Both the position numbers and the translations under genes were made by a program. From positions 15,636,086 through 15,700,085 of the forward strand of contig CM055902.1 in assembly GCA_029582155.1 (NCBI GenBank): a stretch of DNA of 64,000 bases, read 5' to 3'. Positions 46,681 through 57,900 of this stretch are shown here, one piece after another; the stretch's first letter is position 1, and each line of letters begins with the position of its first letter. Below the pieces are notes generated by a model. The model made no database searches and had not been told where the DNA came from. It saw only the letters and a list, made by a program, of their open reading frames with translations. This stretch comes from Panopea generosa. Taxonomy: Eukaryota; Mollusca; Bivalvia; Adapedonta; Hiatellidae.

Positions 46681-46834
46681 CTATTAAGCAGCCACTTGTC
46701 GTAAGCAGCCACATTTGCTTTTTCTCATTTCTATTCTTTCAGAGCATATTAACCTGTACTATGCAACAACCTTGTCTTAAAAGGACACTTTCTTTCCTTC
46801 CCTTGACTGGCTGCTTAAGACAGGTTTGACTGTA
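46681..46834. mobile_element. MITE-A copy lacking its left end
   Basis: Begins inside the element at 'attaagcagccacttgtcg' directly at the broken end of the SINE and runs to the intact right end 'acaggtttgactgta'. Confidence 0.7.
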
Positions 46835-46839
46835 CTATG

Positions 46840-47785
46840 TAAATTAATTTCGGGAAAAATAGGTTACCGTACATGTTTTTATTGTTATTGTAAGAATATT
46901 AAAAAGACGTAAACCACGTGACACTGTGTGTGTTTTTATGAGAGAAAGATACCTCTCAGTCTCTTGCAACTCTCGTAATGAGTGTATGATTTATTGTTTT
47001 ATTATATGTGATAATAATTGGTATATGCTATGATGTGACTTTTTATTAAATTGATGATAATTAATAGATGTAACAATACTGGAGAATAAAGCGTCTGTAC
47101 CCCCAATATCGATCATACATATGATATTAATCTCGTAATTTACTCAGTTCATATCGATTTTACGAAACAAGATCTAAAACTGCATGTGTACAACCCTAGC
47201 TCAACAGGTAGATATTCTATTTTTCATATTCCTTTATTAAAGCATGCGTCTCTTTACTCTTTAATATTAGATTTGAAATTCATTATTTACATTATATGCT
47301 AATTTTAAAAGCGAAAGCATATAAATTATGTAACTTACAAATTTCAACCGTAAAAACACAATCGGGACATGTTCATTGTACCTTTAACATTTTTTAAAAA
47401 AAATATTGTTTTGCCGTCATAAGTGTGACGGGTATCTTCTCTATTTGTAACAATGCAAATTAATTTGTGTTGCGTTTACTGTTGAATACACTTTGTACCT
47501 GAAATAATATTCATGATTTATGAATAGTTTTGCAAAATAAAATGCATGCACAGTGGTGCGAAACATTTTATGGAAGGGGCGTAACCACTGCAATCTTGTA
47601 GATCGGAAAATTGCACTGTACTTGTGCGTATATATGGCGAATACAATGTGTTGACAACAAGGCCATTAACGATATCATTGTATTAAAGGTGTAAGCCCAC
47701 CATTGATTTTTGTTCTTTTTTGTAACTTTTATTTCAATTTAGTTGTACAAAATCAGACATGTTGATACATAAATAGCTCATGACA
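46840..47785. other. Intergenic, no gene seen
   Basis: AT-rich unique sequence without features I can support. Confidence 0.45.
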
Positions 47786-47789
47786 ATTA

Positions 47790-47971
47790 TACAGTAAAAC
47801 ACGTCTTAAGCAGCCAGTCAATGGAATGAGAAAACGTGGCATTTTAAGACAGGTTGTTGCTTAATACAGGGTAATTTACTCTGAAATCATAGAAATGGGA
47901 AATAGAATATATGGTTGCTTAAGACAGGTGGCTGCTTAATAGATGTGACCGCTTAAACAAGTTTAACTGTA
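47790..47971. mobile_element. MITE-A copy, opposite orientation
   Basis: 'tacagtaaaacacgtcttaa', 'cagccagtca', 'aagacaggtggctgcttaat', end 'gtttaactgtaa'. Confidence 0.7.
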
Positions 47972-47974
47972 ATT

Positions 47975-50215
47975 TCTAATAGCCATTAAGGACCTCACTG
48001 TCTGTTATAATTAAATGAGTAACGAACAGTGCCCACTAAATCCAGATAATTTATTTGTGTGGTTCAAAGCTCAAGGGCCGGTTTATCGTAAATAATAAAA
48101 AGTTTGAAAGCTTGTCATTCACAGAGAAACCCAAATGAAAGAAGTGAAACTTACATTTTACTGTTTGTCAACCTCTGTACTACCAAAATATGAAAGTAGG
48201 GTCCATGTGTCATATAAGAGATTTTTTTCTACTCAGTGTGTACACTGTTGACATAGTGAAAGTAGACTTCCGAAATCATGTATTCATACCCCAATTTCCG
48301 AGCATCATTTTTTTTCTAAATTCACAATTCAAACATGACAGTGCTTTCAAAATATTCAAAATACATCAATAATGCCATTCAAATAAAAAAGAGCATTAAA
48401 ATCAGGAAAATGCATTTTTAAAGAAGAAAAAACAAGGATTACTTATAACCGCATTTCCTGTTTCTAATGGCGGTTATGTACAACAAAGCCGCCAGAATAT
48501 CCAGATATTAACTGTTTTCGACCCATGCCTTATTTTATCATCAGGCTATGTGCACAAGGTGTCATTATATTTTATTAGAGATTCAAACTATTTATAGAAT
48601 AATAAACAATATTTATAATATATTTTAAGCTTACACTAACACCAATATATATAGCTTATTTGGGTAATAATGTTTGATGATTATATTTTCAAGCAAACTC
48701 AATGACGTAAAACGTCTCCTGACCCATCTGCTCTTAATTAATTGTACTTTTAATTATTTAACGATTTTTAATTGTGCGTGTAATTAGTATTTAGCATATC
48801 TATGAGATCTGTTGTGATAGCAACACAAAAGGTCTGTAATACCTGTACAGAACACGGGTCAATTTTGTAATTACTTGTACATTTCCAAATGAACAGCTTT
48901 AAACGTTTTTGCACCAGTGTGTTGATTTGAAAGATATGTGTACATATTTATTTTTGTGTTATAAGGGGATAGCTGTTACAGGCGGTATATATAGTGTTTG
49001 TTACTATTGTGTATGTCTTGGATTCTAAGCGGCATGCCACACACGATACACTGGGTATTTCCACTCACATGTAGTGTTTACACAGCGTGGCAATAGTTGA
49101 TGTTTTAAACATATTAAAATTTCAACATGTACGTTGTTAAATGTATGGGTTGGCCGGTTGGGTGCGCTATTTAGAGAACACAGGTATGTTGTTTTGTATA
49201 AATCTACTCAGGGTTAGAAACAACATTAAAACCTGTCATAGACAACCAATAAATAAAACAACAAACGTTAAATGTTAAAAAACTTTCTGCAGTTAAACAC
49301 GTTCAGTTTTAACATATTATAATACTTTGATTTCCCCCCCTTTCTGTCAAATGTAAGTTTCAACTTAGTTGTTTTACATCGATTGTGGAACACGTACATT
49401 CTTATATCTCGTATACTAGGTTAGTACTCAACAACTGTGGATAAATGCATTAGTTGTACCCTAAACCCTAGACTCACAAATCCCCCCGATTACACGACCA
49501 ATCAACTCCACGAGACAAAAATCCCACGACCCACCGATTCGTCGACCCAGCATCGATTCAACGGCCCACCCATTTCTAAATATTGTATCCGGCGTTTTAG
49601 CACAAAAACCACGCTAATCACATACTCTTACATTGTTGTGGTCCAGAGGGTAGACCATTCTGACCAGTTATAGGAGGATCGTATGCCCTCTGGCGAATCA
49701 AGAATGTTCATTCATCAGGATCCAGTCAGGAAATTCCAAGGCCGGATGGTTCGAAGTATAGATATTTCTCCCTTTTCCCAAATATAAAAACCTTTGAGCT
49801 AAGTCTGCTTCTTACATATGTACTTATAAACTGTAGATTTATAGACTTGAATGTATAAATTGCAGCACTTTCCCTAATTCGATTCTCTTCCATATTTAAA
49901 TATAAAGGAAATCATCCGCTGACAATTGAAGGTTTATTGGTAATCAGTACATGCGGGTAGATTTGTCACATTGTGTTCATTAAATAACTCTTCTCTTGTC
50001 GTGGAAAAACAACACGATTTAAAACGGAGGGTACTCCTGGTATTATGACATTTCACGGGTTCACGAGTTCTAATCGGTTTCTCTATTCAGATACGTATGT
50101 ATGTTGGTTCATTATTGTTTATATATTCAGGTAATCAATTTTATTTACTTCAAGACGTAATGCACCATGCATTTGTTACCTCGGTGTCCCAAGACCAGGG
50201 TGTAGTGGAGAACAG
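47975..50215. other. Intergenic with a repeat-E fragment; no gene seen
   Basis: Repeat E (left part) occupies about 48300-48480. A C-rich stretch at 49450-49600 has an open frame but no recognisable domain. Confidence 0.4.
48300..48480. repeat. Interspersed repeat E, left-part copy
   Basis: 'ttctaaattcacaattcaaa', 'gccattcaaataaaaaagag', 'cttataaccgc' match 42880-43060. Confidence 0.7.
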
Positions 50216-50224
50216 CGGTTAAAG

Positions 50225-50767
50225 TAAACTGTAGAACGAACCCAGCTCTCCCAATTGAGTCCGTTAAATACCAATTGTTACGAGCACGTTGATTTGTCAG
50301 TTGTTTCAGGGAAAGTTTGAATGACGTCATAATTTAGTAAGCGTTTAATTGCATTGAATTGTGGGACATGCATATAATTCTCTGCTTTTTCCATCGGTGG
50401 TTAATACACTGATTCAGGAGATATCAGGTTCTGGGATAGACTACTGAAGTTTGAATGACGTCAGAGTTTAGTAAGCGTTCAGTTGCTATATATTGTGGGA
50501 CAGGTATAGAATTCCCTGCTTTTTTCATTAATAGTTGATAGACCTGATTCGAGAGATATCAGGTTCTGGGATAGATTGTCGTCCGAGTTTAGTAAGCGTT
50601 CAGTTGCTATATATTGTGGGACAGGTATAGAATTCCCTGCTTTTTTCATTAATAGTTGATAGACCTGATTCGAGAGATATCAGGTTCTGGGATAGATTGT
50701 CGTCCGAGTTTAGTAAGCGTTCAGTTGCTATGAATTGTGGGACAGCCATAGAATTCCCTGCTTTTTA
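50225..50767. repeat. MITE-B copy with its right half amplified in tandem
   Basis: A complete-looking MITE-B (left end 'agctctcccaattgagtccg') is followed by three head-to-tail units of about 122 bp. They contain 'gtttagtaagcgttcagttg', 'attgtgggacaggtatagaa', 'gattcgagagatatcaggtt' and 'ctgggatagattgtcgtccg'. The last two units are almost identical, so the amplification is recent. Confidence 0.8.
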
Positions 50768-51060
50768 GCTCGCCGGGACGAAGTCCAATGGGAGCTATTG
50801 CCATGACCCCGGCGGCGTCGTGGTCGTCGTCTGTAGACACCCAGGTTAAACTTTTGCGTTTAAGTTTAAGATGTCTATGCAACCACTCATTGGATATGAA
50901 TGAAACTTCGCATGTGTGTTCACCATCATCATCGGAACACACAAAGACAAGAACAATAACTATTGATTGCATTTTGGCAGAGTTATGGCCCTTTTTCGAC
51001 TTAATTTTTCAGGTTATTTTTTTATCAGGTAAGATATCTATGCAGCTACTAAAACTACCA
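50768..51060. repeat. Interspersed repeat of a type common in bivalves
   Basis: Begins 'agctcgccgggacgaagtcc', continues 'gagctattgccatgaccccg' and later 'gagttatggcccttttt'. G+C-rich start, no coding function. Family name not assigned. Confidence 0.5.
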
Positions 51061-51102
51061 CAGGGCCTGTTGTTAATGTACAATTTACATCACTATATCA
51101 TA

Positions 51103-51137
<35 letters not shown>
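51103..51137. repeat. (AT)n microsatellite
   Basis: About 15 TA dinucleotides. Confidence 0.85.
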
Positions 51138-51140
<3 letters not shown>

Positions 51141-51203
51141 CAAATAAAGGTCTTGTGATATAGCGTATGTTGACACTAGCCGCTCTTATTATTTTTCTAT
51201 ATC

Positions 51204-52005
51204 AGTCCTCCGTGGCCGGGTGGTGTAAGGCGTGGTCTTAAGAACACTGACAAAATCATCGCTAAGATCGTAGGTTCGAGTCCCACTTGCTCCAAAATCT
51301 TTATGTGTGGAAGTTTGCCAGTTACTGGCGGAAGGACGGTAGATCTATTCTGAGGTGATCCGCCATTAAAACTAGATATGACATATATACTAACCCACAC
51401 TTCCAACGTATCACGTAGTTTTGAAATTTTTTTTATTACCTATGAAAATTCTTTATTGTTACGCCCCCCCAAAAAATGTTTTTGGTGGCATATAGTAATC
51501 GCAGCGTCCGTCCGTCCGTCCTTCCGTCCGGCCTGTTATTTTGTCATGCATAGATGAATTTTGTTGATAATTGCAACAAATGATCAACAGAACATGACGA
51601 CATGTCGCAAGTAAGACCCACACCCATACCTCAAAGGTCAAGGTCACAATTTCAGTTTGTTTGACAACACTTTGAGTTTATGTGAGATTTCATTTCTGGC
51701 CTGTAACTTTGTCATGCATAGATGAATTTTAATGACACTTGCTACAAATGATCAACATAACATCATGACATGTTGGGGAGCATGTGACACTTAACAGTGA
51801 CATTTCTTGTTTTTCATGTTTATATTGTGTCCACTATAATTGAAATCTATTGGCGAAAACATAAAGAAATTATATTCATGGGTGACTGAACACGGTCTGT
51901 TTCAACGGAAAACCAGTTCCATGCTGCACGTTGGAAGTGTGGGTTAGTATATAACCTGAAATATGTTGAAAATTGGCGTTAAACCCCAATTAAAAAACAA
52001 AATTG
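51204..52005 (+). mobile_element. SINE, family 1, interrupted by MITE-D
   Basis: Left part 51204-51388 (head 'tccgtggccgggtggtgtaa', box B 'gtaggttcgagtcccac'). Right part 51949-52005 (tail 'gttgaaaattggcgttaaac'). The two parts join to a normal family-1 SINE once the insertion is removed. Confidence 0.8.
51389..51948. mobile_element. MITE-D: 560-bp element inserted in the SINE
   Basis: Perfect 21-bp terminal inverted repeats, CTAACCCACACTTCCAACGT with one more base outside. ATAT appears on both sides as a probable target duplication. Inside are a (TCCG)n stretch and two diverged copies of 'ttgtcatgcatagatgaatt' about 170 bp apart. No open frame of note. Confidence 0.75.
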
Positions 52006-52339
52006 TGTTTCGATAATCATCAGGAAACTAACTTTAACCTCCTCATCCTCCAATATTGAAGAGTTTCACAGTTAAATATCGAAAGACGAAACAAACGAAT
52101 ATCACACAAACTTCTAACAGCTTAACTTGTTAAGATTTTCATTCCTGAAAAAAAAAACGACGATAAAACTGGAGGCTGTTGTTTATACAATGTAAGATCT
52201 ATATATCATTATGACATAGCCATACATCTACATTCATGCTGTTTGAGACTGGAGGTAATATACTTGTATATATAACTGCTTCAGGATACACAGATGTTAC
52301 AGGATGCATACTGTTTCACATTGTTATTGTCATATTATC

Positions 52340-52985
52340 AATACATGCGACACTTAACCCTATCTCATATAAGGTCTGAATATCACGATATCTTATCAAT
52401 AACATAAAACTCTCACATGGTCTAATTTCACGATATCCCATCGATAAAACAAAACTCCTACATGGTCTAATATCACGATATCTCATCGATAATACAAAAC
52501 TCCCACATGGTCTAATATCACGATATCTCATTGACAATACAAATTCTCACATGGTCTAATATTACGATATCTAATCGGTGATATAAAACTCCCACACGGT
52601 ACAATGTCACGATATCTCATCGATAATACAAACTCCAACATGGTCTAATATCACGATATCTCATCGATAATATAACACTCTAACATGGTATAATGTAACG
52701 ATATCTCATCGATTATATAAAACTCCCACATGGTATAATGTCACGATATCTCATCGATAATATAAAACTCCCACATGGTATAATGTCAAAATATCTCATC
52801 GACAATACAAGCACCCACATGGCATAATATCACGATATCTCATCGATAATACAAAACTCCCACGTGGTCTAAAATCACGATATCTCATTATTTATACAAA
52901 ACTTCCACATGGTCTCGTAATGTCACGATATCTCATCGATAATATAAAACTCCCACATGGTCTAACGTCATGATACATCATCGGT
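52340..52985. repeat. 45-bp minisatellite, about 14 copies
   Basis: Units with 'acatggtctaatatcacgat' followed by 'atctcatcgataatacaaaactccc'. Because 45 is a multiple of three, the minus strand shows a 15-residue periodic peptide (MRYRDIRPCGSFVLS), which is an artefact unless transcripts are found. Confidence 0.9.
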
Positions 52986-53039
52986 AATTTACATATCTCT
53001 CATAGTGTTTGAGTTATGGGTAAAACATGTATACCGGCT

Positions 53040-53280
53040 ATTGTTTATAGGAGGGCATCGGGTAGAGTCTTGAATCGTGAGTAGGCCTAGGCCTACACCA
53101 TCGCATCGTTTGGATTTGACATCAAGATCGTGGCTATAACCAGTATTGGATATTGTTTAAAGGAGGATTTAGGGTCAAGTCTTGGATCGAAACTGCGGTC
53201 TCTGGCAAAAGTGGCCATCGCCCAATGAGCTACACCATCGCACCGCTTTGGTTCGGCATCATGATTTCGCCGATACATTA
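53040..53280 (-). repeat. Two-copy repeat with tRNA-like sequence
   Basis: Two related halves of about 115 bp ('gtagagtcttgaatcg' and 'gtcaagtcttggatcg'; 'tacaccatcgcatcg' and 'tacaccatcgcaccg'). The right half on the minus strand has box-like 'gatggtgtagctcattggg' and 'gcagtttcgatccaag'. Probably an old SINE pair. Confidence 0.4.
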
Positions 53281-53289
53281 TTTATACAT

Positions 53290-54460
53290 ACGACAGTGGA
53301 TACCTATAGAATAAGGTCTGATATCACGATCTGATCAATGCTTAAGAAAGTAAATACATATCTCCATCATGGTCTGACGTCACCATCTCATTAATATAAA
53401 ACAACATTAAATACACACAGCTACCACGTTCTCTGTAGGCTTTCATTATACCTTTTCTCATGACTATGAAGGAGTTGATATCAAACACTCATTGGCGCCA
53501 TTTTTTTGTTATTTTTGTATGTTGGCATACATCTCACTTACGTCTTAATAAACAAGATATTTGTTGTGGTTTACACTAATTCATTTCAGCTCATGAGTTA
53601 TATGAATTGTTTTCGAGTCCGTTTCATGGGTCAACCAGTAAATAGTTTTTGAAAGGTCACCGGGCCGAGCGAATAATTGAACCCTTGACCTCTTATGAGC
53701 GACCAACGCTCTATCCACCGCACTACCCTGTATCCCTTCGCTTCAGTAAAAAAGCTACACAAGTTATATTTATGTTTATTTAATTGGATTGATGCTGTGA
53801 TATTAATGGACTCAACTGAACTAATTTGGTGGTGTCCGACCACGTTTCGAATGTTAACGTACATTAGATCGTATCCCAATATCCTGATATATGAATAGAT
53901 GAATAATAGATATGATGCTATTTTATTGTATAAGGCATACACCGTGACATTTAATACTTGTATGAATTGTTAATAAGGGATATTTCTGTGATATAGTTCA
54001 GCTCGCGGTGGCTGTTTATTTCAATATTTATTGTTTTACAGCTTATTATTTAGCATGATCACACCAAAGGCATAAAGTCGCTGCTTTGTCATATGACAAC
54101 GCACCGCTGTGCATGATAACGCATGTTTTATGATAGGTGGTTTACGTAGAATTACGTTAATCGTTTGTTGATACTTGTAGTACTTAAATTGGTGGAGAAA
54201 CAATAGCTTTCTATATAATGTTATATGACTGTTTAAAACTTTTATTATTTTATTGAATGGAAAGTAACATTTGTTATCGATAAACAACCATTGTGAACAG
54301 AAAATAGTTTGATATTCGTGTTTCCTTTTTTTGGGGTAATCAATAAAAAAACGTAATATTAACCTCTTTCGCTGCTAATGCTTGTGGATTACGAATGAGA
54401 ACAGCTGTATCATTGACGAGTTGTTGTGTTTGACTTAGTAATGGTTATGTTTTGTACTAT
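53290..54460. other. Region upstream of the SLC17 gene
   Basis: Contains a tRNA-like SINE head at 53640-53740 and otherwise AT-rich sequence. The SLC17 promoter or first non-coding exon may lie here or farther left, but nothing identifies it. Confidence 0.4.
53640..53740 (-). mobile_element. tRNA-like SINE head
   Basis: The minus strand has 'gggtagtgcggtggatagag' and 'tcaagggttcaattatt', in the order of boxes A and B. The body is not recognised. Confidence 0.4.
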
Positions 54461-54465
54461 TGCAG

Positions 54466-54495
54466 ATGGTAATATTTACATAACACTTAGATAAG
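54466..54495 (+). promoter_or_regulatory. SLC17 5' UTR after an acceptor, with a five-codon upstream ORF
   Basis: An acceptor-like 'ttgtactattgcag' ends at 54465. The 30 bases before the start contain ATG GTA ATA TTT ACA TAA (54466-54483), a minimal upstream ORF that ends 12 bases before the main ATG. If the acceptor is used, the uORF begins exactly at the exon edge. Confidence 0.4.
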
Positions 54496-54957
54496 ATGAG
54501 CAATTCATCTCATGACGAGGGCAAACAACATGGGCTATGGCCAAAAACGCGTCACGTGACACAGAAGGCAGACGAGAATGTAAGGGACGATATATTAAGA
54601 AATGAAAAGGAAATAGACACATCTGAAAAAAAGTCTAGTTCTACACGAGAATTAAATAAAGTGACTCGTGAAACGACCGAGATGAAACAAGATACAGACG
54701 CAAAGGAAGTTAAACCTGGTGACAGTGGAGGTGATCCGACAGAATCCCCTAAAAATGTCAAAGAAAAAAAGCACAGCAGACGTCATTTTCGGCGATGTTT
54801 AGATTTTTACATACCAAAACGTTACGTAACGACCTTTCTGATGGGATTTGGTATGTTGCTAGTGTACGCTATGAGAACGAACGTCGGTGTTACCGTGGTA
54901 ATGATACTAGATGAGCGTGCGCATGAAAAAGTTGGAACTATAGATGCACTTATGCGT
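54496..54957 (+). CDS. SLC17-like: SLC17 exon 1 of coding part
   Basis: Residues 1-154, phase 0, donor CGT|GTAAGT. The long Lys/Glu/Asp/Thr-rich tail looks disordered and cytoplasmic. TM1 about 112-136 ends VGVTVVMILDE. Confidence 0.88.
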
Positions 54958-57900
54958 GTAAGTTTATTCTTTTGTATATTTATGTCTACACTTTTACCTG
55001 CAAGTGCAATACTGGTTTTACATAGTTCTACTGTTTAAAGCCGAGCTGATGATTTGTCATGAACACAAGTCATTACACATCCTTTTTTCTTTAAAAAAAC
55101 AACAACACCCTGACCAAGTTCTAATATTATTAAAAAGGACAAAAATGGTATTTCACTGACACCAGTCTCCCACTTCTGATTATGTGTGGGACCAGTCAGC
55201 GGCGTGCAGAGATAACATTTGTCTAGTACTGGTTATCAACTTGGCGGATCCCAGGAAGTATAATTAGGTGCGCTCCCTGTCGTCAAATATTCAAAAAAAA
55301 TGTTGACAAAGGCGAAAACCCCATACAAATTAAAATACACTGTTTCACATACTTTGAAAGCATTTACTTAAATTATGCAGAACTTACCTCATATATCACA
55401 TGATTATATGTGTAAGGCACGAGCGTGGTCTGAATATATCAGTATGTTATTTATCGAGTGTGGTTCGAATATATCAGTATGTTATTTATATTTACATCTA
55501 TTCGACTTTCCCTATAATAAAATCGAAAAAAAATAAGGCAGTTTTCTCCTTGCAATTAACGAAATCAACAAACAGGCAAAAATCAGCAAACGTTCTTCAG
55601 TAGTAAAACAATTGTTTTCTTACGGTTTAAGAAGTTCAGTACCTGCATTATTAATAAAGTATTGCTAATTGACTAGAATAATGCTAATTGAGTAAAATAA
55701 TGCTAATTGAGTAAAATAATGCTAATTCAACATATATATGCTTAGATAGATTAAATATATACAGCTTATCAACATACACAATACAACAAATCAATGCATA
55801 ACTAATGAAACGAAAAAGAAATAGAGCCCTAGTCATTGTTATCACACTGGTTTTGGATTGTTATTGCTTATAGCAAAATGGATAATTTTTAACTTTATAT
55901 TTCCGAGATGTAGGTCCTCCGTGGTCGAGTGGTCTAAGGTGCCATCTCAAGATCACTTACCTCTCACCCTAACGTCGTAGGTTCGAGTCCCGCTCGCTCC
56001 AAACACTTTATGTAAGAAATTTGCCAGTTATTTGCGGAAGAGCGGAGGTTCTACTCAAATTCACTCTGAAGTATTCTCCATCAATAAAACTGGGTACGCC
56101 ATATATTACATAAAATGTGTTGAAAGTGGCGTTAAACCACATTCCAAAAAAAAAAAAAAAAATAATAATTTCAGAGATGGTTTTGTTTCAGGGTCAACAC
56201 CGACAGAATTCGTTAACTTTCTTTCAGTCTTATGCTAAATTGCTAGAACGAGAATAACATTACATACAAAAACGTAGTAACCATGCCGATCTATCTTACA
56301 GTTACCCAGGGTTCCATGGGATAGTCGTATGATTGGTTTCCTGCACAGCGTGTTCTACATTGGTTATATCGGTACTCAGATACCGGGAGCCTTCTTCACT
56401 ACAATGTGGCCTAGTCATAAGTAAGTATAATTTTGTGTCCATTTTATTTGTAATTGTTCAAGTTTCATAAGGACGGAAGTCGATTTTCTGTTTAATGGTA
56501 CAGATAAAAAGGCGATTCGAGCGTTGAAAGCCTGGAATGCTGATGGCTTGGTGAAGAAGTAGGTTACACAGTTTTCAAAACTTCTCCAAGCAGCATTGAA
56601 TTTTCAATTTTTTTTCTCAAAGTTAAAAAAAGTCCGATTTCAGTAGTCCATCTTAATTATTTCTCTTAAAATTATCCAATTTTATTTTGTTTATCTCATC
56701 TTCAGCATTGTATTCATATAAATAAAAATATAAAACTTTTAAAGGATACCGCCAGTTTTACCAACCGCAAACTCGAATGCCAAATTATTTATTTTTAGTA
56801 GCACATATTTCGAAAGGATATTTAACGCACGTGTTTCATTTGCGTACTCAAACGTGTGTTATCACAAAATAATGTGCGTCAGATACTAATATCACGCATG
56901 TATTTACCTTATCTAAAACTGATGTGCGTTTTCAATGATTGATGTACGTACCCCAACATCATCAATATACATACTCAAACATTGATGTGCTATCTCCAGT
57001 AAACATATTTTGATATGGTTAAAATTCATCCTTTTTCTATTGAACAATTTTAAAGCTACAAAGTGCCTCCAATAAGAAAACGGCATATTATCAGCGTGAA
57101 ATTCATTTTGATAAGCACTGTTTTCATGCTTTCAGGTTATTCGGTGCATGTATTCTCATTTCCTCACTGCTGAATCTGTTGCTGCCAATGTGTATAGAGA
57201 ACGGCGAGTACTCTCTCACGTGTGTGGTCAGGTGTTGCCAAGGTTTGTCCGAGGTAAATATCAGTGTTTACCATACTAGTAGCATATCACTAAAATGAAA
57301 CACAGCAACTTTGAAATCGATTTTACTCATGTTTTATGTAGTTAGTCGGTCACCACACTTATAAGTATGCTACAAATAAATTAAAATAAATATATCTTTT
57401 TTTTATATCTTATCCAGACCAAAGGACGATTTTGAATTTAACTGTTTATTTTTTGAAAATTAAAAATGCTGTAAATATGAATTTAGTACATCCCAGCATG
57501 TGTGCAGAGGCCACCTTTAATTTCATTCCTATTTTGTAAAGGGATGTAACTCCTGCAAATGGTTGAAAAAAAACCATACTTTTTTGGCAGATATGTGTTT
57601 ACATATGACCAAAAGTGTAACTGTTATTTCATCTTCGTCCAGTTTTATCGGTGTGAAAAGAAGCATTATAAGGAAATATAAAATTGGTATTATTCAACAA
57701 CTTGAACTCGTACAACACACACATTATGTTCCTTTTCTTATAACCATGTTATGTGTTGAAAATGACGTTAAACCCCATTTAAAGTAGATGCACTGTGTCC
57801 TCTTTAATTACTATCTGTCGTGTGTTGAAAGTAATCTGCCATGTGTTGAAAATGGTGTTTAAAGCCCATCTAAAATAAAAACACTATGTCCCCTTTTTAT

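Larger units (their letters stand above)
54958..56301 (+). other. SLC17 intron 1
   Basis: 1344 bp, with a 21-bp tandem repeat (55655-55730) and a family-1 SINE (55913-56165). Confidence 0.85.

Noticed and set aside
49450-49475. Telomere-like 'ccctaaaccctag'
   Set aside because: Only two units, in an internal position; chance.
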